From UBA970 sp049419605 (GTDB lineage: Bacteria; Bacillota_I; Bacilli_A; RFN20; CAG-826): a stretch of 64,000 nucleotides of DNA. This document shows, piece after piece, positions 25,514 through 33,959 of the stretch. The DNA lies in the NCBI GenBank assembly GCA_049419605.1, contig JBMSKF010000002.1:47568-111567 (forward strand), in the 5' to 3' direction. Positions within the stretch are counted from its first letter, which is position 1. The number at the start of each line of letters is the position of its first letter. The notes under the pieces are model-generated. The model did no database searches, was not told the DNA's origin, and saw nothing but the letters and a program-made list of their open reading frames with translations. The position numbers and the translations under genes were made by a program.

Positions 25514-26572
25514 ATGAAAATTAAACCGTTTTTTTTGGTTTCAATTATCTGTGTATTTGGGATGACCTCATTACTTTTTTCGCCTTTTTTATTTCGGTTA
25601 ATTGAGGTTCGTGTAGGTACACCAGAAGTTTTATTAACTGCCGCAGAGAGAAATGCACTTAATCTACACACGTGGCCAGATGGGAATATTGGCATCATTA
25701 AGAACGATGAAACCTATACTTTTTATGGAACCAATGGTGGTTTATTATCCAAAACTTCAGGAACTATTGGCAACCCAACCAATCAAGTTTTTTATACAAA
25801 TCGCACAATTCAAGGCCTAAAAGAAAACTACAATTATGCCGGTGGTGGACCGGTGTTTAAAGCGGGTGAATATTTGTTTATGTTTTATCATGCTGAATAT
25901 CATCCGAATCAGAACTTCCAACAATTTTATAGCACTATTGGTATTGCATACTCTTCTGATGAAGGTGAAACGTTTTACGACTTAGGAAAGATTATTCAAA
26001 CTCGCTATGTTTTAAATGAAGACGATCCCGTCGCGGTTGAAATGACGGGGGCTCCATTTTTCATCCAGGATGATTATATTTTTGTTTTTTTCCGTGATAC
26101 CATCACCACTTTTCAACAAAATAATTTAGCGGTCGCTAGATGTTCAATCACCAATTTACTTCTTGCCATTACCCAAAATGAAACGCCAAACTTTTCCAAA
26201 TATTTTCAAGGAAGTTTTACTGAACCCGGGCTTAGAGGTAAATCATCAGCTCTAGAATTTTTAAATGGAAACATTCGTTGGTTTGATGTTGGTTTCGATA
26301 GCAAAAAAAATCAATATGTACTTGTTTTTGTAGATGATACTATCATTGGTCAAAATCTGTATTTGATGTTTTCCCAAGACCTATTTCATTGGGGTCCTAG
26401 AATTAATCTTACGTTTCGGTCTGGTGAAATATTTTATCCCACATTAATTGGGCAAGAACATAACCCCAAATATTCCAATGGGTCGTGGTGGATTTATTAT
26501 ACGTATTCAGCGTTAGGTTCTTGGTCAAGGTGGCAAGATGCAAACTTAGAAAGATTGGAAATCACCCTATGA
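25514..26572 (+). CDS. Secreted or membrane-anchored beta-propeller-like protein
   Basis: A 352-residue protein. An N-terminal hydrophobic segment (about residues 5-28) would export or anchor it. The rest is beta-rich and aromatic-rich, with sialidase- or GH43/GH68-like blade elements: GIAYSSDEGETFYDLG, an Asp-box-like repeat, plus LYLMFSQDLFHWGP and SWWIYYTYS. This suggests a five- or six-bladed propeller handling extracellular glycans, but I cannot assign catalytic residues. Its stop overlaps the amidase ATG (ATGA). Confidence 0.6.
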   Translation: MKIKPFFLVSIICVFGMTSLLFSPFLFRLIEVRVGTPEVLLTAAERNALNLHTWPDGNIGIIKNDETYTFYGTNGGLLSKTSGTIGNPTNQVFYTNRTIQGLKENYNYAGGGPVFKAGEYLFMFYHAEYHPNQNFQQFYSTIGIAYSSDEGETFYDLGKIIQTRYVLNEDDPVAVEMTGAPFFIQDDYIFVFFRDTITTFQQNNLAVARCSITNLLLAITQNETPNFSKYFQGSFTEPGLRGKSSALEFLNGNIRWFDVGFDSKKNQYVLVFVDDTIIGQNLYLMFSQDLFHWGPRINLTFRSGEIFYPTLIGQEHNPKYSNGSWWIYYTYSALGSWSRWQDANLERLEITL

Positions 26573-27927
26573 AATTAAAGCAATTACAACAAGCTTTATA
26601 TTTGAGCAAAACCTCTAGTCTTGATTTGTATCAAGAAAGTGTTCGTCTCCACCAACAACATAAGGATAAAAATGCAATCGGTGCCATTTCCCCCTTGGCA
26701 AAAAACCAAGCAAAGCAAGCAGATTTGGAGAGAAAAAAAGGAAATTCAAAAGGTTTAATTCAAGGAATTCCAATCCTTATCAAAGATAACATTATGTATG
26801 CAGACGGTACCCCAACAACTGCCAATAGTTTTGCACTTAAAGATTTTATTCCTCAAAAGAGTGCACCAATTGTTGATGCTTTATTGTCTGCTGGTGCAGT
26901 AATTCTTGGCAAAGCTAATCTATCTGAATTTGCATACTTTATGGGTGATGAAAAAATGCCCTCTGGGTATGGATCGATGTACGGCCAAGTGAAACATCCT
27001 GTGGATGAAACCATCGACCCTTATGGTTCAAGTACGGGCAGTGCGGTCGCCGTGGCACTTGGGATTGTTCCCGTTGCCATTGGCACAGAAACCAATGGTT
27101 CATTGATGGCACCAGCTTTTCAATGCCAAATTGTATCGTTCAAACCAACATTAGGTATGGTTTCTCAAACTGGCATTATTCCAATCGCTCCTTCTCAGGA
27201 TACGGCAGGACCAATGGCAACTTCTGTCTATGATTGTGCGGCCGTCATGGATGTCATTGCCTTTCAAGATCCTCGTGATGCAAAAACGATGACTATCCAA
27301 AGACCGCTTAGTTTTGTTGAAAGCCTTGCCCTTCCCCTCAATAAAAAAAGAATTGCTCACGTATATTTTTCTAACCAACCTTACGATGAACATGAACGTC
27401 ATGTACTCGAGCACAGTAAGAAAAATTGGTTATCAATGGGACACGAGGTCATTGATATGACAATTCACTTACCACCTCTAGATAACTATCCAACCTTATT
27501 GAGAGAATTTAAAGTTTCACTCAATCAATTTTTAAAAACCTATCATCTTCCGAAAGTACCTCAATCATTACATGACATTATTCAATTCAACAATCAACAT
27601 CCCGAAAGGTGCTTAAAATATGGTCAATCAACATTGCTTGCAAGTGAGCAAATGCCTGACCAACTTGACGTTACTTACCAAAACTTATTTCAAAACCTGC
27701 AAAATGAGGCACGCCAATTCCAAGACATGCTTGTTCAACACAATTTAGATGCATTGATTACACCAACTTGGTTAGGTTTTGCACCTATATATGGAAACCC
27801 TTCATTATGTTTACCCATGGGTTATGTTAATAAAAAACCAACAGGGTTAGTTTTGGTTGGAAAACTTGGTCACGATCAAGAACTACTACAATTAGGGCAT
27901 GCTTATTTTAATAAAAGTATTATCTAG
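26569..27927 (+). CDS. Amidase-signature family enzyme
   Basis: A 452-residue amidase of the AS fold (Ser-Ser-Lys triad). The lysine is in PILIKDNIMYADG, the middle serine in DPYGSSTGSAVAVALG and the nucleophile serine in GTETNGSLMAPA. The usual GGS-I-R-x-P-A around the nucleophile reads NGSLMAPA here, so the substrate pocket is atypical. It is not GatA: no gatB/gatC nearby and it is shorter. ATG 26569 overlaps the upstream stop. No export signal. Substrate unknown. Confidence 0.82.
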   Translation: MKLKQLQQALYLSKTSSLDLYQESVRLHQQHKDKNAIGAISPLAKNQAKQADLERKKGNSKGLIQGIPILIKDNIMYADGTPTTANSFALKDFIPQKSAPIVDALLSAGAVILGKANLSEFAYFMGDEKMPSGYGSMYGQVKHPVDETIDPYGSSTGSAVAVALGIVPVAIGTETNGSLMAPAFQCQIVSFKPTLGMVSQTGIIPIAPSQDTAGPMATSVYDCAAVMDVIAFQDPRDAKTMTIQRPLSFVESLALPLNKKRIAHVYFSNQPYDEHERHVLEHSKKNWLSMGHEVIDMTIHLPPLDNYPTLLREFKVSLNQFLKTYHLPKVPQSLHDIIQFNNQHPERCLKYGQSTLLASEQMPDQLDVTYQNLFQNLQNEARQFQDMLVQHNLDALITPTWLGFAPIYGNPSLCLPMGYVNKKPTGLVLVGKLGHDQELLQLGHAYFNKSII

Positions 27928-27948
27928 GTGTTTTAATGTAAATTATCA

Positions 27949-27954
27949 TAAAAT
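27949..27954 (+). promoter_or_regulatory. -10 box of the HMG-CoA reductase gene, leaderless type
   Basis: TAAAAT ends 6 bases before ATG 27961; no SD can be placed. Confidence 0.5.
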
Positions 27955-27960
27955 TAACTT

Positions 27961-29007
27961 ATGAATGATTTAAAAAACCTTACTACCCCTATTCCCACTC
28001 GTTGGGTTGGTCCTCTCCATTTTGCCAATGTATCCACCCTTGGCAATCGGCAAACGATAAGCCCAACTCAAGTTCCCTTAGCAACTTTAGAAACGACTTT
28101 GTTTTTTTCAGTTGCAAGAGGAAGTAAAGCAATCACTGCTGCTGGTGGAGTTAATTCCACTCTTCTTAGTGACTCGATGACGAGATCCATTACATTAGAA
28201 ACAAAAGACGCTGCAGAAGCTTCCGCACTTGGGCAATTTGTCAAAACCAATCTTTCCAAACTTCAACGTGACATTGTTATGAATGTTAGTCGTTATGCCC
28301 AATTACAAACAATTGATGTTTATCAAGTTGCCAACTTAGTTTACCTAAGAATTGCAATCTTTTCTGATAATGCCAGCGGTCATAATATGGTGACTTTAGT
28401 TGCGGATGCAATTGGCGATTATGTTTTAAATGAATTTAAAAACGCTAAGTATGTCTCGGTTTCGGGCAATATGTGTGTAGATAAGAAAGTAAGTGTCATC
28501 AATGGTTTAAAGGGTCGAGGCAAGCATGTGATTTCCGAAATTACAATTCCGCGACATGTTGTAGAAGACGTTTTAAAAACAACACCAGAAAAAATTGTTG
28601 ATCTTAATATTAAGAAAAACCTTTTGGGTTCAATCATGGCAGGATCTGTCCATAGTGCAAACGCTCATTATGCAAATATGCTTTTAGCAATCTATCTTGC
28701 AACAGGTCAAGACGCAGCAAATATCGTCGAAGGTTCACAAGGTATTACTTATGCTGAAGTTAGAGATAATCAATTATATTTTTCAACGACCATTCCTAAT
28801 ATTATTGTAGGAACTGTTGGCAACGGAAAGAATGAAGTTCATTTTCAAGAAAGATTAGAAACCATGGGGTGTAAGGGTCCTTCTTCAGGCCAAACATTAG
28901 CTCATTTAGTGGGAGCAACGGTGTTAGCAGGAGAACTTTCTCTGCTTGCAGCATTAACCAATCCTCACGAACTGATGAAAGCACACACGAGCATAGAAAG
29001 AAAATAG
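27961..29007 (+). CDS. Hydroxymethylglutaryl-CoA reductase
   Basis: A 348-residue HMG-CoA reductase that makes mevalonate. The DKK lysines are K175/K176 (GNMCVDKKVSV), a catalytic aspartate is D251 in ATGQDAAN, a glutamate is in PLATLETTL and the C-terminal histidine is H342 in KAHTSIERK. The AGS-x-x-x-x-NAHYAN block is present. The cofactor motif normally DAMGMNM reads NASGHNM (137-143), an unusual variant. It is 6 bases from mvaS, forming a mevalonate operon. Confidence 0.9.
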   Translation: MNDLKNLTTPIPTRWVGPLHFANVSTLGNRQTISPTQVPLATLETTLFFSVARGSKAITAAGGVNSTLLSDSMTRSITLETKDAAEASALGQFVKTNLSKLQRDIVMNVSRYAQLQTIDVYQVANLVYLRIAIFSDNASGHNMVTLVADAIGDYVLNEFKNAKYVSVSGNMCVDKKVSVINGLKGRGKHVISEITIPRHVVEDVLKTTPEKIVDLNIKKNLLGSIMAGSVHSANAHYANMLLAIYLATGQDAANIVEGSQGITYAEVRDNQLYFSTTIPNIIVGTVGNGKNEVHFQERLETMGCKGPSSGQTLAHLVGATVLAGELSLLAALTNPHELMKAHTSIERK

Positions 29008-29012
29008 GAAAG

Positions 29013-30128
29013 ATGAAAGTTGGCATCGATTTAATTAACTTCTATACACCACAAGTGTATTTAGACTTAGCTGAGTTAGCTTCCGTCCGCCAAGTTCCTG
29101 TAGAAAAATATACGGTGGGAATCGGTCAAGAAAAAATGTCTTTAATTGATCCGTTTGAAGACATCGTCACCATGGCAGCAGAAGCTGCCTACGACATTGT
29201 CAAAGGTCGTGAACAAGATATAGGATTGGTTTTATTTGCTACTGAATCTGGTGTTGATTATTCAAAATCGGCAGGCGTTTATTTACATGCTTTGCTTCAA
29301 TTAAATCATAATTGTCGTGTATTGGAAGTGAAGCAAGCGTGTTTTGCTGCGACTGGGGCGTTGTTGCTTGCCAAGGATTATGTTGCGTTACATCCTGATA
29401 AATTAGCACTTGTCATCGCCAGCGATGTTGCTTGGTATGGCTTGAATACACCTGGAGAAGTCACCCAAGGTGCAGGCGCAGTTGCGATGTTGGTGAGTGT
29501 GAATCCTCGTCTCGCTGTGATTGAAGAAGGAAAAGCGATTGTAGAAAACAGTAAGGATTTTTATAGACCCTCTTACAATGAGGTTCCCATTGTAGACGGT
29601 AAATTATCTATTCGCAGTTATAAAGAATTACTCAAACAAGTAAAACCTGAAAAACCACTCAAATTCGTTTGTTTTCATATGCCGTTTGCTACCATGAGCG
29701 ATAAAGCAAGCGAGGTCTTAACGTTACCTTTGACCCCAGAAGTTTTGCTAGCTACAAAAGCATTCAATAAAGAAGTTGGCAATATTTATAATGGGTCTTT
29801 ATACCTTTCATTGATTTCGTTATTAACAACCTATCCTGAATCTTTGATAAACCAAACGATTGGTATGTTTTCTTATGGCTCAGGAGCGACTGGAGAAACC
29901 TTCTATTTAACCATGCAACCCCAATATGAAAAAATCATCGATAAAAATGCGTTTTTAAGTTTAGTTCAACAAAGAAGAAAGGCTGATTTTTCAACTTATG
30001 AAAGGTTAATGTCGGGCTATGAACATCGTGAAAAAAGTTTAAATTTCACCACCACCATTCCTAATTCAAAACACCGATTTGTTTTAACTGCGATTGTGAA
30101 TGGTCATCGAGAATATTTAAAACGATAA
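29013..30128 (+). CDS. mvaS: Hydroxymethylglutaryl-CoA synthase
   Basis: A 371-residue HMG-CoA synthase that condenses acetyl-CoA with acetoacetyl-CoA. Catalytic residues are visible: E78 (FATESGVDYSK), the nucleophile C110 (KQACFAATGA) and H222 (VCFHMPFATMSDKA). Positions agree closely with characterised Gram-positive MvaS. Follows HMG-CoA reductase by 5 bases with a weak AGGAAAG SD. The end lies one base from the convergent SDR gene. Confidence 0.95.
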   Translation: MKVGIDLINFYTPQVYLDLAELASVRQVPVEKYTVGIGQEKMSLIDPFEDIVTMAAEAAYDIVKGREQDIGLVLFATESGVDYSKSAGVYLHALLQLNHNCRVLEVKQACFAATGALLLAKDYVALHPDKLALVIASDVAWYGLNTPGEVTQGAGAVAMLVSVNPRLAVIEEGKAIVENSKDFYRPSYNEVPIVDGKLSIRSYKELLKQVKPEKPLKFVCFHMPFATMSDKASEVLTLPLTPEVLLATKAFNKEVGNIYNGSLYLSLISLLTTYPESLINQTIGMFSYGSGATGETFYLTMQPQYEKIIDKNAFLSLVQQRRKADFSTYERLMSGYEHREKSLNFTTTIPNSKHRFVLTAIVNGHREYLKR

Positions 30129-30129
30129 T

Positions 30130-30948
30130 TTACTTCAATAAATTCTTCATTGCCTTGGCAATCATGTTCGTGGCAAATTTAGGAAATAATCGACTTAATT
30201 TATCTAACAGTTTAGCATCGTTACCTACCACAAGACGATAGCGATCTTGTTTTACGCCTAGGTTAACAATCATCCCCGCAGCTTTTTCAGGACTCAATGT
30301 TTTTTGAGATTTTGCCATTTTTTCTGCTTCAGCTTTTGACATATTCATATCCACACCCGAATTTGTTGTAATATTCGTTCCAATTGCTCCTGGAAATACC
30401 ACGGTTACTCGGACTGATGTATCCTTTAATTCAGCATAAAGCGCCTCGGTTAACAATTTCACTGCCGCTTTTGACGCCCCATAGACCGCTTGACCCGGGA
30501 CTGGTGTGAAGCCTCCCATACTGGAGATGTTGACTAAATTAGCTTCTGGTCTTTGGATGAGTTTGGGTAGAAAAGCACGACACATATTTAAAGTTCCATA
30601 AAAATTGATGCGCATAACACGATCAATATCTTTATTTTGTAAATGCATTACTTTGACAAACGGTTGAATAATACCAGCATTATTGATTAATCCATCAATT
30701 GGCCCGAGACCCTTTTCAATAAGGTCTGGCATTGCTAAAACTTTTTCATCATGGGTTATATCGAGAATATAGGTTCTAAGATTCTTATTATTAGGTTTGG
30801 CAACGCGTTCCGTTTCTTTTAGAAAAGCTTCGGAAATATCTAAGGCTGCCACTTTTGCTCCTTGACGAAGTAACTCAAGTGTTAAAGCCCGTCCTACTCC
30901 ATTACCTGCTCCGGTGATGACAAAAACCTTACCATTTAAATTTTTCAT
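30130..30948 (-). CDS. Short-chain dehydrogenase/reductase
   Basis: A 272-residue classical SDR. The NAD(P)-binding motif is TGAGNGVGRAL, the NNAG motif is LINNAGIIQP, the catalytic serine is in NISSMGG and the active-site pair is YGASKAAVK. Substrate unknown; the C-terminal RYRLVVGNDAKLLDKL resembles the sorbitol/hydroxysteroid-like SDR branch. SD AAGGAGA precedes the ATG. Monocistronic. Confidence 0.9.
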   Translation of the reverse strand: MKNLNGKVFVITGAGNGVGRALTLELLRQGAKVAALDISEAFLKETERVAKPNNKNLRTYILDITHDEKVLAMPDLIEKGLGPIDGLINNAGIIQPFVKVMHLQNKDIDRVMRINFYGTLNMCRAFLPKLIQRPEANLVNISSMGGFTPVPGQAVYGASKAAVKLLTEALYAELKDTSVRVTVVFPGAIGTNITTNSGVDMNMSKAEAEKMAKSQKTLSPEKAAGMIVNLGVKQDRYRLVVGNDAKLLDKLSRLFPKFATNMIAKAMKNLLK

Positions 30949-30953
30949 AAAAG

Positions 30954-30972
30954 TCTCCTTAATTTCATTATA
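30954..30972 (-). promoter_or_regulatory. -10 box plus SD of the SDR gene (minimal leader)
   Basis: Minus-strand TATAAT (30967-30972) predicts a start near 30960, which is where AAGGAGA (30954-30960) begins. Confidence 0.5.
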
Positions 30973-31004
30973 ATCATCTCTTTTTGATATGAGTTAAAAC
31001 TTGT

Positions 31005-31010
31005 TATAAT
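31005..31010 (+). promoter_or_regulatory. -10 box of the HAD gene, leaderless type
   Basis: TGT-TATAAT (extended -10) ends 8 bases before ATG 31019. A possible -35, TTTGAT at 30983-30988, lies 16 bases upstream. No SD is present. Confidence 0.55.
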
Positions 31011-31018
31011 AATCGCAA

Positions 31019-31672
31019 ATGAAATACGCTATTTATGATTTTGATGGAACTTTATTACAGGCACAAACTGTACCTTTTATTTTGCAACATTGGGAAGAAA
31101 GAAAACTCTCACCTCAACTATTCAAAAAAATAAAAACCAAAATATATTTCCGATATATTTTGCTTAAGTTAAAAGTATTTGGCATTAATAAAGATGAATT
31201 TCGTTACTGGGCAATGGCCCAAGTCGGCGAACTTTTTGGATCAATATCCATTGAAGAATTAAGTGTTTTTTTGGATTCCTTATTCGAAAAATCGAAACAA
31301 AAACTCCATAAAAAAGTAGTCAAACAAATCCAAAAGGATAAGCAAGAGGGTCACACTACAGTCCTAGTATCGGGCAACTTTGATGTCTTTTTGGAGCGGT
31401 ATCGTCACCTTGGTTTTGATCATATCCTTGGTACATCTTTGTTTAATCAAGATGGGAAAGTTGAAAAGAATCTCAAGATCCTTTCTGCGGATTTAAAAGT
31501 TCCTTCATTAATGAAATACTTTAAGACGATTCTTTGGGATAAAACCAAAGCATACTCGGATTCATTTGCCGACATCGAACTTCTTTCTAAAGTTAAAGAG
31601 GCTATTTGTGTGACACCAGATAAAAAATTACTCAAACATGCCCAAGCGAATCAGTGGCGCGTTATTCTTTAG
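31019..31672 (+). CDS. HAD-superfamily phosphatase (subclass IB-like)
   Basis: A 217-residue HAD hydrolase. Motif I is YDFDGTLL (nucleophile D7, acid D9), motif II VLVSGNFD, motif III the lysine in WDKTKAYSD and motif IV SFADIELL. Helical cap between motifs I and II, as in SerB-like subclass IB phosphatases. Cytoplasmic; substrate unknown. The final 11 bases overlap the convergent membrane-protein gene. Confidence 0.85.
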   Translation: MKYAIYDFDGTLLQAQTVPFILQHWEERKLSPQLFKKIKTKIYFRYILLKLKVFGINKDEFRYWAMAQVGELFGSISIEELSVFLDSLFEKSKQKLHKKVVKQIQKDKQEGHTTVLVSGNFDVFLERYRHLGFDHILGTSLFNQDGKVEKNLKILSADLKVPSLMKYFKTILWDKTKAYSDSFADIELLSKVKEAICVTPDKKLLKHAQANQWRVIL

Positions 31673-32009
31673 TTTGTCGTAATAAACCAATTATCAATAA
31701 AGTGATTGCAGCAATTAAGAAATAGATTTCACCTTTAAAACTTGCTAAGGCTATTTCATATATTCCTTTTAGTATTAATTGCACAACAAGCGTTGATAAA
31801 CCTAGTCTATATAAGGTCCAACCAAGTGAAGGAAGATTATTTTTTCTCAACCAGATTTCCAATGTACTTCCAAGTAACGGGATTGAAAAAACACCAACCA
31901 TCCAAAGATTAAACACACCTGGAACAAAGCTTAAATAGACATAAGAAAAAACACCAAGGAAAGCACTCGCCATAAGATATCCAATGATTATCTTTAATTT
32001 ATAATTCAT
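31662..32009 (-). CDS. Small four-helix membrane protein
   Basis: A 115-residue hydrophobic protein with about four membrane segments (IIIGYLMASAFLGVFSYVYL, LWMVGVFSIPLLG, a third around STLVVQLILKG and a C-terminal one). I do not recognise the family. The start is set at MNYKLKI (32009), overlapping the glycosidase gene's end by 11 bases; an upstream in-frame ATG at 32060 lies deep in that gene. Last gene of the 35.2-31.7 kb envelope unit. Confidence 0.55.
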   Translation of the reverse strand: MNYKLKIIIGYLMASAFLGVFSYVYLSFVPGVFNLWMVGVFSIPLLGSTLEIWLRKNNLPSLGWTLYRLGLSTLVVQLILKGIYEIALASFKGEIYFLIAAITLLIIGLLRQTKE

Positions 32010-32922
32010 AACCCACATAGACGATATCGCTGATGGATCGTTCTGAAATCGTAGAACCACTATTCACAGGTTTGTTGATAATTCTACCGTTAAACCACAT
32101 AGTTGCAGAACCACCACCATCTAAGTTATATGCAAAAGTAGCATTGTATTCAACAAAGATAGAGGCTAACTCATATACAGATAAACCAGCACTTTCGTCT
32201 GTTCTACCATCAGAGACAACAAACATAAATTGATGTTGAGAAATTTGGCCAATCGCCGTTCTTGGGTTACTTGAAAGTTCATTAGGTACTTTCGTTGATG
32301 GTGTAACTACCAATTCACTATCGTTAATTAAGACGGGGCCAAATGACCAAACTTGCCAAGGTTGCATTTGATTTAAAGTCTGCAAACTGGTTTCCGCTTC
32401 TGCAAAGGTACTCATCACGCCATTATCGTTTAATATGATTGCATCATCAGATTCTTGCGGTCTAGGAGTAATCCGATATGCAATGCCATTTCGGACTACA
32501 AAACCTATATCTCTAAACCCATAATAGTCTCCATTGACTGCAAAAATGGCATTTTTACGATTCGCAATGACTGAGGTTTTCTCTTTGTAATTTTTACCAT
32601 ATGTGTCGTATCCAAACGCTGATTTAATGAAACGATGGTTATGGGTTGTGACAACGGCAACATAAACTTGCGTTTCATAACGTCTAATGACGTTGATTTG
32701 TAAATTGATTTGTGAATCAACATAACCAAATTCAGTAAAGGTAGGAACGATACTTGTTGTTTGAGAAGAAGTTGAATTTGGTTGGACTGAAGAATCTAAG
32801 ATATTCGATCCACTTGTACCACCTACTCGAAAAACAAATGTATCAAGAAGCGAATAACTACTTGAGATGGTTAGTCCGGTCATATAAAGAATGGTCAGGA
32901 GTTGGAGTGATTTTTTTCTCAT
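31999..32922 (-). CDS. Exported phosphodiester glycosidase (NAGPA-domain) family protein
   Basis: A 307-residue protein with an N-terminal signal/anchor (LLTILYMTGLTISSSYS), a low-complexity Ser/Thr linker and a NAGPA domain: FAVNGDYYGFRDIGFVVRNG, VWSFGPVLI, NPRTAIGQ, and the signature YNLDGGGSATMWFNG. The family cleaves GlcNAc-phosphodiester-type linkages and occurs in surface-polysaccharide contexts. Acts outside the membrane. ATG overlaps the glycosyltransferase stop by 4 bases. Confidence 0.85.
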   Translation of the reverse strand: MRKKSLQLLTILYMTGLTISSSYSLLDTFVFRVGGTSGSNILDSSVQPNSTSSQTTSIVPTFTEFGYVDSQINLQINVIRRYETQVYVAVVTTHNHRFIKSAFGYDTYGKNYKEKTSVIANRKNAIFAVNGDYYGFRDIGFVVRNGIAYRITPRPQESDDAIILNDNGVMSTFAEAETSLQTLNQMQPWQVWSFGPVLINDSELVVTPSTKVPNELSSNPRTAIGQISQHQFMFVVSDGRTDESAGLSVYELASIFVEYNATFAYNLDGGGSATMWFNGRIINKPVNSGSTISERSISDIVYVGYEL

Positions 32923-33959
32923 TTTTTAAATATATATTTCTTTTGGACCCGATAGGAAATGATAAACAAAATTGAATCTACCAATATTTTTGCAAATTGA
33001 TGCGAGAGTAAATTAAACGATGTAATCGCATCTGTAAAGAATGCGGACAAGGCCATGATTAATAAAAAGAGAACAAGATACTGAATGCTTGATTTAACAA
33101 ATCGTACATCCGATTCAAAGGTATAAAAACGGTTCACCCCATAATTAAAGATTCCAGATAAGACTCTTGCAAACAACACTGCTAGTATAATTCTCCAACT
33201 TCCTTCAATTAGTTCGTAAAAGAAAAGAAATAGTGCATAGTCAATTAAAAAACTTAATAGGCCAACGAAAATAAATCGAACAAAAGATTTTAATAATATT
33301 TGATAAATGAGGATGGAATCTTTCCAAGGATTAAAGGAACTGATTGCTCCTTCTTGGTTATAAATGGTTTTCACTGGCACTTGAACCATGTTTACACCTT
33401 GTAAGGCGATTAATTTCAGCATTGCCATTTCGTAATCATATCGATTTTGTGGAATTAAAATTAGTTTTTGTAATAACCACTTAGGGATGGCACGAAGACC
33501 ATTTTGAGTGTCCATGATGGTTTGTTTTGTCACCCATGAAAAAACTTTACGAGTGATCAAATTGCCTAAGCGATTTCTTAACGGTGTTTTATTATCAAAT
33601 AATCTTGTACCAATATAAAATGAGTCGCTTTCTTGATCAATCAAGTGAATCATTTTGAGAATATCTTCATAGGGGTGTTGACCATCAGCGTCTGCTGTGA
33701 CAACGCCATATACAGTGTCTAATTTTTTAAGTACGTACTTGAATGCTGTTTTTAAAGCAGCCCCTTTACCTAGATTCTTTGAATGGTGAAGTAACGTAAT
33801 ACCCGTCAGTTTTTTAAATATATCTTGGTCTTGATTTCCGTCATCAACAACAATAATTGGACCGAAAAAAGTTTTTTGTAATCGTTGAATCAAGACCACA
33901 AGATTTTGATTGGGTCTATAGGCAGGAATGATGAGTGCAACTGCATGATCAGAATTCAT
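32919..33959 (-). CDS. Glycosyltransferase family 2 fused to a GtrA-like membrane domain
   Basis: A 346-residue fusion. Residues 1-215 are a GT2 domain (LIIPAYRPNQ, IIVVDDGNQD, KNLGKGAALKTAF, ADADGQHP with the DxD motif) of the dolichol/undecaprenyl-phosphate sugar synthase kind. Residues about 225-346 are a GtrA-like four-helix domain (FIFVGLLSFLIDYALF, NYGVNRFYTF). It probably makes a lipid-phosphate-linked sugar and helps flip it. Start overlaps the DUF1576 stop by one base (TAATG). Confidence 0.88.
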   Translation of the reverse strand: MNSDHAVALIIPAYRPNQNLVVLIQRLQKTFFGPIIVVDDGNQDQDIFKKLTGITLLHHSKNLGKGAALKTAFKYVLKKLDTVYGVVTADADGQHPYEDILKMIHLIDQESDSFYIGTRLFDNKTPLRNRLGNLITRKVFSWVTKQTIMDTQNGLRAIPKWLLQKLILIPQNRYDYEMAMLKLIALQGVNMVQVPVKTIYNQEGAISSFNPWKDSILIYQILLKSFVRFIFVGLLSFLIDYALFLFFYELIEGSWRIILAVLFARVLSGIFNYGVNRFYTFESDVRFVKSSIQYLVLFLLIMALSAFFTDAITSFNLLSHQFAKILVDSILFIISYRVQKKYIFKK

